From Zanthoxylum bungeanum (taxonomy: Eukaryota > Streptophyta > Magnoliopsida > Sapindales > Rutaceae), in contig SKCR01018436.1 in assembly GCA_019454045.1 (NCBI GenBank), forward strand, positions 1 to 64,000: a stretch of 64,000 nucleotides of DNA. Direction: 5' to 3'. The notes under the pieces are model-generated. The model searched no databases, was not told where the DNA came from, and saw only the letters and a list, made by a program, of their open reading frames with translations. Below are positions 10,251-22,592 of this stretch, piece by piece. Within the stretch, counting starts at the first letter, position 1. Each line of letters begins with the position of its first letter. A program made the position numbers and the translations under genes.

Positions 10251-12492
10251 TGTTGGACAATTATAACCCATAGCATCACTATTTGTACATAACTTGGTGT
10301 TGTTGTATAAATTAACTATGTGACAAAGGAAATTGCTCTTTTATCATTTGTAATTGGATTACTCGGATATATAAATGATAAAAGTCCTTATGATTAGTTC
10401 CGGATTAATAAGATATGAGACAGTATTAATCCACAAAGGTTTAATCATTAAATATTCATAGTCGTAGTATTATCGAGACTGGACATCGATAATGCGGAAT
10501 AGACTAGTATTACACTTGTGCGTGTTATGGAAGCGTAATGGCATAGTTCTCATATATTTGGTTTTGGATACTCATTCAAGTGTAATAGGAGGTTCTGTTT
10601 ACCGATCGTATGGAAACAGCTTCGCTCTGGATAGACCCCTCGGAATCCCATTGGTAGTATGACTATGTGTCAATGGGAATCCGATTCAGGGTAGGTGTAT
10701 TTGGTCTTAACCTGAGACTTGCATCGCTAATACTTGCGGTATACTTTGGTTTTGGTTGTCCAGGGCTTTAACAGGTTATGTGTACGCCTCTTCTGGGTAT
10801 ACTGAGAATTGTAGTGTATTGGGTGTGATGTCAAGAAGTAAGTATCACTTCAGTCATATGGAGATGATGATCACACAGGGATACAGAACTGGTACTCTAA
10901 GTGCTATAGCCATCGGGGAAGTATGACTAGGTCATGACTTTCCGATCATAAAGAGACTAGTTGCTAGTGATCTGATATATGCTTCATACAGGGGAGACAC
11001 AACTCCAGCCCTAGGCCTAGCATGTGACATCCGATACTGGATCGTAATACGCAATACTATGTATACTACGCCTGACAAAGATCTTGTATTCCGTAGGAGA
11101 ATATTTCTGGAGAATTGGGTAGGCACGGTGTTTTGCTAGAAACCAACCATGTCTTGTAAATCGGAAAAGACATGGTACTGGGTACGCACGTATTTAGATA
11201 GTCCGATAACCGTATTTACTGCCAACATATCCAGGGATCTCTTGGGTCGCATCTCAAAGATTCACCGATGATATTTGACTCGAAAAAAATTAATCTGGGA
11301 TTAATTATGAGAGAGAAAATTAATCTGGGATTAATTATCGAGAGAGAAGATTAATCTGGGATTAATTATCAAGAGAGAGAATTAATATGGGCTTAATTGC
11401 ATCGAGAATTTATCTGGGATTAAATTCGTCGAGAGGAGAGAACGCGATTAATTTGGAATTAATCGGTAAAATAAATTTAATAGTTAAATTAGATTTTACT
11501 ATTTAATTTATTTAATTGAGCTAAAATAATATATTAGATATATTAAATGAAATCGGATTTCAACGCGGAATTAAATTGGATTTTAATTCTAGCGAACGAA
11601 TTAATTTGGAATTAATTCGTAAGTGACTTTAATAATAATTTTGCGAGGCATAATTATTTAATTAAACTAGATTTAATTACGTCGCGACGAAAAATTCGTT
11701 TAGTCGGATTAAACGAATCGGGCCAACTTGTGTTGTGTAAGCCAACCAAATTTTGAATTAAATGGGTGAGACCCATGACTTACATCAATTATCAACAATT
11801 GATGTAAGTGGTTGGCAATGAATTAAATTGGATTTGATACACATCATACCTACCAAGTTAAAATCAATTAAAAATGAATTTTTGAAATTCTTTATCTCTC
11901 TCTCTCGGTTTGGCCGAATGGCCATTAATCTTCTCCTTTTCATTTTGGCGCAATGTGTGGCCATTGAATTCTCCATTTTTGAGAAGGCCGAATGGCCTCT
12001 GTTTTTGAAACAAGGCAAATAAAGCCATTTGGTTTCTCTTAATAAAAAAGCAATTTGGCAGAATAAAAAGCTTATTGGCCAAAATTAGCCTCTCTTTTGA
12101 AAAAGCATTTTGGCTTCTTTTCTTTTGAAGAATCGGCCAAATGGCCTTTTGCTTTTGAAGAATTGGTCGAGTGGCCTTTGATCTTTATTTTGGCCGAATG
12201 GCCTCGTCAAAATGGCTGAATGCTTCCTCTCTCCTGGCTGAATTGTTGCTTCTATTGGAGAGCAAAATTCTACCATTTTGTTCTTGCTAGCACATAAAGG
12301 AATCAAATTAAGGTGATATGGATACTCAGCTATGAGGTTGGAATCAACAAAGAAAGCTTGGAGCTTCCTCACATCCATGGAAATTTTTAAAAGTCAAAGC
12401 CGATCAATGTAAGTTAATTCCGCAAACTTTTTGATTTATTCACACACTAATCACGCTTGGAGATCCCATGGCATGTTCTAGGAACACTTACA
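10251..12492 (+). repeat. Element C 3' LTR
   Basis: Colinear with 2433-4669 and ends CACTTACA before the duplicated ACAGT. It carries the same inverted repeat (11779-11808), direct repeats and GGCC near-palindromes as the 5' copy. Confidence 0.95.
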
Positions 12493-12551
12493 ACAGTGTC
12501 GTGGTCGCCGAGCATCATAGGCATAGCGGTAAACCCCACTTCACTGCTACA
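12493..12551 (+). repeat. Element A 5' LTR, last 54 bases after the C insertion
   Basis: It resumes the LTR as ACAGTGTCGTGGTCGCCG and ends CTGCTACA, matching the A 3' LTR end at 30138-30196 (ends TCGTACA). The first five bases are the C target duplication. Confidence 0.9.
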
Positions 12552-12553
12552 GA

Positions 12554-12572
12554 CAGCGACTCCACTGGGGAT
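12554..12572 (+). promoter_or_regulatory. Primer binding site of element A (Arg tRNA type)
   Basis: The site reads CAGCGACTCCACTGGGGAT. Elements B and H have TGGCGACTCCACTGGTGAT and TGGAGACTCCACTGGGGAT two or three bases after their LTRs. The consensus is complementary to the 3' end of plant Arg tRNA, the primer known for Ogre/Tat elements. Confidence 0.85.
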
Positions 12573-13712
12573 AGAGAATCGGCCCTGAAACAAAGCCTTG
12601 TATTGTCCGTGGCTTTGGCTTTGATTACCCAAGTCTCATATATTTTGCATACCCTTCTTACCCCGATGGCGTTATGTATCGTGAAGTCACTTTCACTCAA
12701 GGCGGCGGATCGTTATGTGGCGTCATCACTCGTTGGCACGTACCTTAGGGTATAAAAAAGGGCGCGCTCACTTGGTCGCTCGAACCCTTGAGTGGGGAGA
12801 CCTAGTTGTGAGCAACCCTTCGCCGGCGGGGGCCTTTATTCATTCTCTTATAAGCCCATATATGAACCATAGTTATATGTCCTATAGAAACTACCATTGT
12901 GCTCGTGTTTGGGAACATTATCATTTGGATCCATTTGGACCTCTCGTCATAAGATACGAACTTTTTGTGCCATTTAAACTGGGACAATTTTGCATCTTAT
13001 GATAATTGGGCCAAAAGTTTTCAAAATGACGTTGGGCCACCTTGTGTTTTGGGCCCTCTACCATTTGAAGTTATTTAGCCACCTTATCACAAAAGTGTAA
13101 ACCTGTTGGGCCTTTTCAACTGGGACAAGTTTACACCTCGCGATAATCTGATTGAACACTTTAAAATGATAACAGACCAACTCGTATGAAAACCTTGATG
13201 GGCTTAGAAGGTCCAAACATGATCCGAATATGCCAAATGCATGAGTCTGATATCCGCACTGGCTTTCATCCAGGAAGGGTATGCCTTGTTATGGCATATT
13301 TATATATTTTTGGATATCTCCAAGTCCATCCTCGCGACCGTGATTACCAAGGGCCCAATTCGTCATTTCTAGACAATGGCACGATCCCCATAATAGGCTT
13401 AGTCAATATTGTAAATGGGCGGTCTTTGTCTTTTACCGATGGAAATGGACTGGGGTAGCCAAGGTTCACCCCGTAGCGTATGAGAGAACAATTTTGTGTA
13501 CCCCACATTGGTTCATAAATAAGCCATACCTAGGACATAAATGGACTTACCACGAGTGTGGGAGGAATAAGGTCGGAAGGATATATGATGTTTTGATAAT
13601 CACATGCATCGCATGCATACACGCAACATGCTAACCCTTTATTTTAAAAGCCATCATAGATATCCGTTGGGTTAGAGAAGAATGAAGACTTGTCAAGAAA
13701 AGATTAACAGCC
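12573..13712 (+). other. Element A leader with GGGCC(A/T)TTT-type repeats, no gene
   Basis: Untranslated leader similar to the leaders of B (22711-23866) and H (62217-63155). It contains recurring phrases such as GGCCATTTAAACTGGG or CATTTAAACTGGGACAA and TGGGCCACCTTGTG. These are more numerous in B. No coding sequence is supported. Confidence 0.65.
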
Positions 13713-15170
13713 ATGGATGCGTCAGGCAGCGAAGGTTCCCGCATGGATCAATTGGATACCAACATCACCAAAATTACTGAGCAACTACAATCTTTGACCA
13801 ATGTTATGGCCAATCTGCTAGTACCCCGCACAGTGGGAACAGAGAACAATGAGAGTGGTAGGTGTGAGGAGCCCCCGATAAGGGTGAGCGAAGAAATCCA
13901 TATTTTTAACGATGACATGGCTGAGTATGTCGCATGAAGGATAGCTAGGTCTCAGGCAGAATTACAGAAACTCATAGAACAAGTAGAGTTAGTTACCCGC
14001 AAGATGAAGGGAAAACATGAAGATCTGTTAGACTACGATGTAATGACTTTCGAAGAACAGCTGCCTTCCTAGTTTAAGATGTCTGACATGGCTAAGTTCA
14101 ACAGGAACAGAGACCCTATGGTCCATCTCCGGTAATATGTTTCAGTGATGAGCTCAGTGGGTCTGTCGAAACGTTAGGTGCAGAATATTTTCAGGATGTC
14201 AATGGAAGGGGCGCCCGTAGTATGGTATCACAGCCAGGAGAGAAAGGTCAGGGATGAATGGAGGGCATTGACAGAGTCCTTTCTGAACCAATAAGTCACA
14301 GACCTGGAGATAGACTTGTCGCTTCGTGACCTAGAAAACACCAAACAAAAGCCAGAGGAGAGCTTCAATGATTATGTGGATCGCTGGAGAAGCCAGCTCT
14401 TGAAGATGCAGACTCGCCCCTCGGAGAAGGACCAGATTAAGATGATCATTAAGGGCACCAAGCCCTCCATTTATAACAAGCTGAGGAGGATGACCTCCAT
14501 GATTAGTGACTTTAAGAAGAAGCCGAGAACAGAAAGTTCTACAGTCAGAATAGAAAGACCATTGAGGGGGCCTTCAGGGATCTTGCCCGCTCCTGCTGAG
14601 GTCGCTGCCATTGGAAACAGGCGATTCTCCAATTTGGGTAGACCTTTATCAAAGGTGTTTGAAAAGCTGAAGAGGCAAGGACTCCTGAAACCCTTAGAGC
14701 CTAAACCACTTCCAAACCCTGTACCACCCCACCTCGACGTAAACCTATATTGTCACTTCCATCAGAAAAAAGGCCATGAAACTGACAACTGCACCCGCCT
14801 TAGGCATGAGATCCAAAACCTCATTGACACACATAAGATACCCGACCCAGAAAAAGAACAACCCAACACACACAGAAACCATCTACCCAACTATCACTCT
14901 GTTCTGCCACCCACCTACATGATCAACTCCGGCCTGCCCGAAAGCTTTATCCTCCAAACTCTCAACCACGAAACTTCTTGCATGGGGATATGGGACAATA
15001 GTAGTGAAGATGAAACAGAGCAGGGGAGAGATCTCTGGGAAAACTTCCCGAGCAGTGACAAAGTGGAGGTTGCAAAAGAGGAAAATAACTGGGAGGAAGA
15101 GCTACTACAGTTAGAGAATCTGACGCTCGAAGAAGGCGAGAAGACGGGAGAAGACAAGTCTGTAAATTAG
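13713..15170 (+). pseudogene. Element A gag (Ogre/Tat type), broken by five in-frame stops
   Basis: One frame runs from ATG 13713 (MDASGSEGSRMDQL) to TAG 15168-15170 and is alignable throughout with the gag frames of B and H. Landmarks are KFN followed by HLR.YVSVMSSVGLSKR, VVWYH (capsid region), EESFNDYVDRWRSQLLKMQ, KMIIKGTKPSIYNKLRRM, and a C-terminal CHFHQKKGHETDNC. The last is a CX2HX4HX4C-like variant of the gag zinc knuckle common in Ogre/Tat. Stops lie at 13935 (TGA), 14070 (TAG), 14133 (TAA), 14175 (TAG) and 14292 (TAA). B or H has CAG or CAA at 14070, 14133 and 14175. A short stretch after SMISDF is rearranged relative to B. No pol follows. Confidence 0.85.
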
Positions 15171-16682
15171 GAAGATATTTATTTTCCTGACTTATTTAAT
15201 TGTAATCATGCATTTATTAATCATAAAGACATTGATTTTCCTTACTTGTTCGAGTCTTTTCCTGTTAGTCCTTAATAGTTATGCATAAGTCCAATGATGA
15301 AATTGTTTGCTTTAGGGTGAAATCTTAGAAATGATAAGTTCTCGATGTACATCTATTTGATACTTTGAATAGTTTGTCTATGTTAGACTCGTAAGCACTT
15401 AATTATAGGTTTTTAGCAGTGAAAACCTGAGTAGTCGGCAAAGTGACTAGTTGAAGAAATTGCAGGTCGATGAATGACCGTTTGCTTAGATGTCTATCCT
15501 GATTTGCTTTGATGTGTGGTATGGTTGAAAATAAAAGAAAAGTCTCTAAAGCAAAAAAAAAATTAAACCACCTATAACCGATAAGCGTGAAGCTACCCAT
15601 GGGCGAGTATTAGGACCACCATGAGGAGAAATGCTACCTTAAAAGGTAGGTGTGTTAAAAGACAAAAAAAAAAGACAAAAAAAAAAGACAAAAGAAAAGA
15701 AAAAGAAAATCATACCATATTGAGCACTGGAAAAGCAATTGCAGAGCATAATTGAGACATCTAGGTTGGTTTGACCCATCGATCCCAATTTTTAAAACGA
15801 AATCATTGAGTTGGCTTACCTAGGAATCAAGCGGTAAATGAACCTTTGCACACACACACTGTGAGTCTGGCCTAGATGATTTATTCAAGAACTTGGATTT
15901 GAGTTGCATTGAGTATTTTGAAAATTCTATGGTTTCATTACAGGGCATAATTTGAGGACAATAATATGTGTAACTATTGGGAGGACAACTTAAGCAAAAG
16001 ATCGTAGGAACCTGCAAAATAAGGAAAACTTTGAAGGCCTCCCGAAGATATAGACATTGGAAATGCGACATCGCCAGAAGGGTAGTAGGAGAAAAATCCA
16101 AGCCGACAATGGCAGCAAAATCCTCTGAGAGAGGGTATATTTAGAGAATCGGAAGACATGACTTTCAGTTTCTCAAAAGGATGAGGCCGCTTTCAAGAAT
16201 GCGTAATTCACCTTGACCCGGTGCGGGTAGCGGAGAGCAGAAAGCTGAGCCAGGTCTGGGGGCGACCAGTCTACCACCCCGCAAATAAGGGACACGACAG
16301 GATCTTGAGCCATGGGACCAAAGAAAACTGAGCAATCACCAAATGAAAACTGGCAGAAGGAAATTGTAAGCAAGTCAATGGGGCGACCGGAGTTTCTCAT
16401 AAGCAGAATAGCACAAGAAATGCCTAACCAAAGATGACATCAAGCCAAAAGGACAAATAAAACCCATCGGAATAGGGAATGCATCCATGCATACATGCAA
16501 GTAGGGCAAAGAAACCCCATCTTAGTAGGGAATGCATCCACGCATACATGCATACATGTCGCATACATATAATTTTTGTTTTGTGATCGCAGGCTTTGAA
16601 AAAAAGGAAAAAGCGGCAAAGATGAGCAACTCATCGGGAATGAGGATGATCAAGTCAGGAATGGCAACAATCTCAACTCAAC
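15171..16682 (+). other. Element A region downstream of gag, no gene
   Basis: No coding sequence is supported. It holds A-rich tracts (AAAGAC repeats at about 15550-15710) and copies of an ATGCATCCA(C/T)GCATACATGCA motif at about 16480-16560. Confidence 0.6.
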
Positions 16683-17085
16683 TAGGAACAGTTCATAAAT
16701 GAACCACCTCACACTCGGGAACGGTTCGGAAATGAACCATCTCACACTCAGTAACGGTTCGGAAATGAACCACCTCACACTCAGTAACAGTTCGGAAATG
16801 AACCATCTCACACTTAGGAACGGTTCAGAAATGAACCATCTCAACTCAGGAACGGTTTGGAAATGAACCATCTCAACTCAGTAACGGTTCGAAAATGAAC
16901 CACCTCACACCAGTAATGGTTCGGAAATGAACCATCTCACACCAGGAACGGTTCAGAAATGAACCATCTCAACTCAGGAATGGTTCGGAAATGAACCATC
17001 TCACATCAGGAACGGTTCGGAAATGAACCATCTCACATCAGGAACGGTTCGGAAATGAACCATCACACACCAGGAATAGTTCGGT
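16683..17085 (+). repeat. Minisatellite in element A 3' region, ~30-33 bp unit, about 12-13 copies
   Basis: Units centre on GGAACGGTTCGGAAATGAACC followed by a variable (A/C)(C/T)CTCACA(CTC) spacer. Apparent open frames on the minus strand are by-products of the repeat. It lies between gag and the purine tract, where Tat/Ogre elements are known to carry hypervariable tandem repeats. Confidence 0.9.
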
Positions 17086-17400
17086 AATGAATCCTAGAGA
17101 TCACAGCATCTCGCAGGGATGAACCTCAGGGGTCGCAGCACATCGCCACCAAATCAGTTCAGTTCGGTAATGAATCCTAGAGATCACAGCATCTCATAGG
17201 GATGAACCTCAGGGGTCGCAGCACCTCGCCACCAAATCAGCTCAGTCCGGTAATGAATCCTAGAGATTTCAGCATCTCGCAGGGATGAACCTCATGGGTC
17301 GCAGCACCTCACCACCAAATCAGCTCAGTTTAGTAATGAATCCTAGAGATCACAGCATCTCGCAGGGATGAACCTCAGAGATCGAAGCATCTCGCAAAAG
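17086..17400 (+). repeat. Second tandem array in element A, ~83-bp unit, about 3.5 copies
   Basis: Each unit starts (T/C)GGTAATGAATCCTAGAGAT and includes CACAGCATCTCGCAGGGATG, then GGTCGCAGCAC(A/C)TCGCCACC. It directly abuts the 30-33 bp array, whose last unit grades into it (AGTTCGGTAATGAATCC), suggesting one array evolved from an edge unit of the other. Confidence 0.85.
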
Positions 17401-17507
17401 CAGCAAGACAATAGGTAAGTCCAGCGACAGCCGATGAATCAGGTAAGTAAGAATGCATGCATGACTTTGATAGGATTGTCATTGTCACATACTGCACAAG
17501 CCCCATT

Positions 17508-17521
17508 AAAGTGGGGGCGAC
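17508..17521 (+). promoter_or_regulatory. Polypurine tract of element A
   Basis: AAAGTGGGGGCGAC lies directly before the 3' LTR start TGTAGGTACTGC. Element B has AAAGTGAGGGCGAT in the same place. Confidence 0.8.
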
Positions 17522-19534
17522 TGTAGGTACTGCTTTTTTAAATAAGCCCGATGACGAGCCTCTTATGGAGGCACTACCTGAAAAGTTAAGGAAGTTGCGG
17601 GAAATAAATGCTGAAAGGAAATAAAGCCTCCAAAATTAACCCCTCATCGGATTCGAACTCAGTAGCCCGCCTCAGATATGTTCAGTCCGCTTCTGTTTCA
17701 AACCTTAGCCTCGGACAAGCCCAAACACCTGTAACTATCCCATTACCCTGCAATCCATGCACCATACGCCTAAGGCCTAAAATACAAAGCCCACACACCC
17801 AAGCCTTCCCAAATAAAAAATCCCATGCAAAACACATGTCAAAATCCCTCAAATCACCTTCCAATTAAACAAGATTTAAAATATCCTCCTCACAAAATTT
17901 ACAAAAATTCTTTCCCTAAATAATTTAAGAGACTATCTCCCAAATTTGCATGATTTATTTCCTTACTTAGGAGATCCCTTGTCACTATAAAATGAATACC
18001 AAAACATACACAAACCCTAGACACTCTTTCTAGACACACACGACTCTCTCTCTCTCTCTCTGAACCTCACACAGCTCTCAATTTCACACACACATTCACT
18101 CGACGAAACACTCACAAACCTCACACGGCTCTCTTTTTCACACACATTCAATCGGCAAAACACTCACAAACCTCACACGACTCTCTTCTTTCACACACAT
18201 ACCACTAAGACACACACAGTTTCACACAAAACCAACAAAGACACACACACACGACTTCACAAAACACACACACTCGACAACACGAGAACATACACCCACA
18301 GCCACAAAAAGCCAAGAAACAAGAACCCTGCCAAAACCGACCCACAAGCAGCCCATTACCCCACTGACCGAACAAAAAACAAACAAACCATAAACCACTG
18401 CCCATCACTGACCAGCGAACAGACGCAAATCAGCAGTCCCTCACCGTGAAACCAAGCCAAAAAATCATCCCCCAAAACAGTTCCAAATCACCCCCAAAAA
18501 ACAGCCCCTGAACCAGTGAAATAGTGACCGAAAATAACCTAAAAATGGCCCTTGAACCAGTAAAACAGTGACCAAAAATAACCAAAAAATAGCAGCCCAA
18601 AAATAGTCCAAAAATAACCCAAAGCCAGTCCTTAAAAATGGTGAAGCATTGAGCAGAAACCGAATCAGCAAATCAAAAAAATAGCAAGCTTTAATCCTTC
18701 CGGCGACGGTATAACGCACTGCCGAGAAGCAACTTAAAAGGTAAGACCTGATGGCACCCTTTACCCTATTTATTTTTATAGTTCTGGACATGGCATGCTT
18801 GGCTGGACGTGAAATACGTTCAGCCGAGTATGCAAAGTCCTATATTAAAAACGTCCAAATTTCTGGTCACACCTTTTTTATTCCGCTTTTATTTCGTTAT
18901 TTATCTTTTTATTTATCGCTATTTCTTTATTTCGCTTTTATCTTTTTTTATTTTATTTATTCACCGTTAATTATTATTCCGCATTTAGTTTATTATTTAT
19001 CTTTTGGTTTATTTATTTCGCCTTTACTCGTTCATGTTAGTGATTATCTGCATATGCATTATTATATTTAATGTCTATTTCTATTTATATTGCATTAATT
19101 TTTATACGTGTTATCCCTTACGGTATATCGGATGGAAACCCTGACGTAAATTCCGTAGCCAAATCCAAATAGATGGTAGTTCAGTCTGTACTTGGGATAC
19201 AACTCCACGTACCACTCGGGAAACACTAGCATATGCATGACTAACCCTCCTTTTATTCGCTATTTACTTATTAACGGTTTTCCGGCCTTTGACTGTTTAT
19301 TATAATTTTCATTACCATATTTCTTAATTTAATTTTCTTTTATTTATATTCATGTTTATGGGTGTGCAAATTTGTGTGTTTATTTGAATTATCTTGCATG
19401 TGTTGCATAAGACCTGGCTATACCATTGTGTGAACCCGTCCTTTATACTGGCATTAGTAAGGGACCATTCCGAACCCAACGGTTTGAGGTCTTCCCTTGC
19501 GAGGGGTGAGTGCGACCTTAAATCATTTCCCAGT
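17522..19534 (+). repeat. Element A 3' LTR, first part
   Basis: Colinear with 341-2350. It is interrupted at 19534 by element B; the last five bases, CCAGT, are the B target duplication. The undisturbed version of this site is kept in the A 5' LTR at about 2338-2358. Confidence 0.9.
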
Positions 19535-20164
19535 TGTAGGCATTGCATTTTCGCATGTGAAACCCGATGATGAGTCTCAGTTGGAGGCACTACCTTTTTA
19601 GCTAAGGATATTGCGGGAAACGGAGGTCGGAAGGGGAAATTCAGAATAAGTACGTCATCAAGTTCATTTCAAAAGTTCACTGTCTTCGTTAGTGCTGCGT
19701 TCGTTACTTCGTTCGAACGTCAGGCTGATTGCGGACGTTCGTGCCGCGTTCGAATGGGCATTCGAATGGAGTCGGTATTTCTGGTTTTGCTGCTACCCTC
19801 GCACCCCAACCCAATTAACCCCCCAAAGCCCATAAAACACATCTCAATTTAATTAAATTAAACATTAAATATTAAATAAAATATTTAAACCATTTACCAA
19901 TTAAATAAAACATAAAATATAATCATACCTAATGAAGATAAATCAAATGTATTAACTTCCTAACTAAACAAATCACATACTAAATTAAAAAGATGCCATG
20001 CCTAATTAAAATCAATCATAAAAAATTAAATATATTGACTTCCTAATCTAGCCAAGATTTGTCCCCCCTTAATCTTTGACTTTCATTGCTTAACACCAAA
20101 TCAAATCCTCACTTTAATGCCAAAATCCCTTCCTTGTGAGACAAGGTGAAGCCCTAGCCCTTCT

Positions 20165-20173
20165 CTATATAAA
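20165..20173 (+). promoter_or_regulatory. Probable TATA box of element B 5' LTR
   Basis: CTATATAAACAACC within TTCTCTATATAAACA; identical in the 3' LTR at 27529-27540. It is followed by A/C-rich, T-poor sequence, as in many LTR R regions. Confidence 0.6.
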
Positions 20174-21045
20174 CAACCCCTAACCTAGCCACCCCTTCTC
20201 GGATCTCTCTAGCTCATACAGATAACTCATAGAAAAATCACAACACAAAGAGCTTTAGCCACTCACGGTAATAGCAACAAGAAGAACACAACCATTCCCC
20301 CCATCTCCTCCACTCTATAACCGAAAACAGCACCCTCCTAAACCTCTCATTCCCCTAATCACCAAAAATCACACTTCCATACAGTAGCCCGAAATCACCT
20401 TAAAACAGCAGAAAAAATACCCCAAAACAGTCCCAAAAATCCCTTAAAACAGCAACATAAACTACACTTATAATCCTTGAAATAACCACACAAAACCACA
20501 CTAAAAGAACCACGAAAAATACTCGAAACAGTCCACTAAAATAGTAAGCAGAAATACAGAGGAAACGGCAGCGAAACCACAAGGAAACAGCAGCAAAACG
20601 GAGTCGAAACAGTAGCTTGAGTGGCCGAACAGCGAAGGAAAAGGCAAACCAGTGAACCAGAAAAGTTGCGAAGCTTTACCTCTTCCGATCTGCGTGAAAC
20701 GCGAGTCCGAGAGACGGCTTAAAAGGTTAGACCTGAGGGTACTTCCCACACTCATCTTCATTTGATTCTTGTTATTTATTTTGACTTTATTTTAATTCTT
20801 TGTTGAATATTGTTTGTATATGATGTGTGTTGTGGGTATTGGATGAATGGAAGAGTGTCGTCTCTTGTGGTATATAGGATGGAAACCCAGACGTAAATTC
20901 CGTATCCGAATCCGAATGGACGGTAGTGCGGTCTGTACTTAGGATACAACTCCACGTACCACTTGAGTAAACGGCACCTTCTTTTGTTTCATATTGGATT
21001 GATTTATCTATTTTTCGTTACTTGAATTCTGAATGTTGCTTATTT

Positions 21046-21570
21046 ATGTATGATACAATTGAGTGCATGGGCTTAGTAAGTGCGATGAAAGGTCCCCTAA
21101 TTGGAGGGGTTAAAATCCTTCACCATGATGCTTTGCCGCACCGATTGATGTGTGTTCGGTTGAATGCAAGATATGTTCAATCGGGCATACTAAGTTTGAT
21201 ACGATTGTCTTTATTTTGTATGCATGATGCAATCGAGTGCATGGGCTTAGTAAGTGCGATGAAAGGTCCCCTAATTGGAGGGGTTAAAATCCTTTACCAC
21301 GATGCTTTGCCGCGCCGGTTGATGTGTGTTCGGTTGAATACAAGATACGTTCAATCGGGCATACTACGTTTAATATTATTGCTTTTAATTCTTTGTATGC
21401 ATGATTCAATCGAACGCATGGGCTTAGTAAGTGCAATGTGAGATCCCCTATGGGGAGGGGTTAAACCCCTTTACCACGATGCTTTGCCGCGGCGGTTGAT
21501 GTGTGTTCGGTTGAATGCAAGATACGTTTGATCGGACATACTGAGCTTGACATTGTCATCTTTATTCTTT
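21046..21570 (+). repeat. Three tandem copies of a ~176-bp unit inside B LTR
   Basis: Unit starts at 21046, 21220 and 21397 (ATGCATGAT...CAATCGA(G/A)(T/C)GCATGGGC). Each includes GGTCCCCTAATTGGAGGGG and GATGCTTTGCCGC. The same triplicate is in the 3' LTR at about 28411-28935. Confidence 0.92.
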
Positions 21571-21580
21571 GTGTTGCATG

Positions 21581-21940
21581 CATCAGGTCTGATTCCGTTC
21601 GAACTCGTTCTCGGATGCTACATGAACGCGAACCTTCTATTTACCGTTCGAACGCGTTCTCGAACGCTACGCGAACGCACACGCACTTTCTTAGTCTCAT
21701 AATGCATCAGGTCTGGTTCCGTTCGAACGCATTCTCAAACGCTATACGAACATGAACCTTCTGTTTACCGTTCGAACGCGTTCTCGAACGCTACGTGAAC
21801 GCACATGCACTTTCTTAGTCTTATCATGCATCAGGTCTGGTTCTGTTCGAACGTGTCATCAAACGCCATACGAACGTGAACCTTCTGTTTACCGTTCGAA
21901 CGCGTTTACGAACGCTACACGAACGCGAACACACTGAACT
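21581..21940 (+). repeat. Three tandem copies of a 124-bp CpG-rich unit inside B LTR
   Basis: Unit starts CATCAGGTCT at 21581, 21705 and 21829, period 124. Each holds several GTTCGAACGCGTT and CTCGAACGC(T/C) phrases. The 3' LTR copy is at about 28946-29305. The CpG density is unusual for a plant transposon, where CpG is usually depleted. Confidence 0.92.
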
Positions 21941-22143
21941 GAGACATATTCATCACATGCCATGTATAATTGTTTCTTAGGTGATTTTTTTATGAAACCC
22001 CCATATAGTCGTTCTTATCTTTGTGCACATCATAATGAAAAGCATGTTTGTTCCATTGGTTGCGTCATTTGCCTTAGTCTTGATTTAACGTATTACGATT
22101 CATATACCTATGTCATGATGACTTTGGGAGTATTATTTCTTGT

Positions 22144-22239
22144 GGTATATCGGATGGAAACCCAGACATAAATTCCGTAGCCGATTTCGAATGGACGGTA
22201 GTGCGGTCTGTACTTGGGATACAATTCCACGTATCACTT
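22144..22239 (+). repeat. Second in-LTR copy of the conserved ~97-nt block in element B
   Basis: B carries this block twice in each LTR (20869 and 22144; 28234 and 29509), 1275 bases apart, while A and H carry it once. The two copies bracket the two triplicate arrays. Confidence 0.85.
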
Positions 22240-22581
22240 AGAAAAGTGCTCACATGTATGATTGTATGGTTAGTATGTATGCTTGTGTTTTCCGTGAACA
22301 TGATATGCTAAATGAAATTGTATGTTCGTTGTTACTTTGAGGTATTTTCAAGCATACAATCTTAGATGTGAAATGTATGTGTAAGTTTCATTTTGTACAT
22401 GTGAATTTAGAAGCATGATACTCTTGGAAATAAGTGCTACTTAAGCCTAATTAAATTATTACATAAATCCTTTCATCACAAGTGGCATGAGTAAGGGACC
22501 ATTCCGAACCCAACGGTTTGAGGTCTTCCCTTGTGAGGGGTGAGTGCGGCCTTAAATCTCATTTTCCCGGTTCACACCGGG

Positions 22582-22592
22582 TGGCGACTCCA
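22582..22592 (+). promoter_or_regulatory. Primer-site-like 11-mer inside B U5
   Basis: TGGCGACTCCA is identical to the first 11 bases of the real primer site at 22692 and lies exactly 110 bases before it. It is also present at 29947-29957 (B 3' LTR) and 62093-62103 (H LTR), and degenerate in A. Whether it ever primes is unknown. Confidence 0.6.

Larger units (their letters stand above)
2433..12492 (+). mobile_element. Element C: long-LTR Ty1/copia retrotransposon nested in A 5' LTR
   Basis: The ends are TGTTGGACAA at 2433 and CACTTACA at 12492, with a perfect 5-bp duplication ACAGT on each side (2428-2432, 12493-12497). LTRs of 2237 bp (2433-4669) and 2242 bp (10251-12492) flank a 5.6 kb internal part with an initiator-Met-tRNA primer site, remnants of gag, protease, integrase, reverse transcriptase and RNase H in that order, and a purine tract. 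The order integrase before reverse transcriptase is that of Ty1/copia. The homologous A 3' LTR at 30131-30160 keeps the same site without the insertion. Coding sequence is riddled with stops and shifts, so the copy is dead. Confidence 0.95.

Noticed and set aside
16650..16871. Minus-strand open frame with repeating WFISE-type units
   Set aside because: By-product of the 30-33 bp minisatellite in element A.
21022..21441. A 139-codon open frame (also at 28387-28806) that looks like a conserved protein
   Set aside because: It lies wholly within the ~176-bp triplicate of the B LTR and is conserved only because the two LTRs are copies. No domain is recognised and the frame follows the repeat unit.
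21581..21940. Calling the B LTR heat-inducible from TTCNNGAA motifs
   Set aside because: The motifs are a consequence of the repeated GTTCGAACGCG unit and lie about 1.4 kb downstream of the TATA box, so this is kept only as a question.
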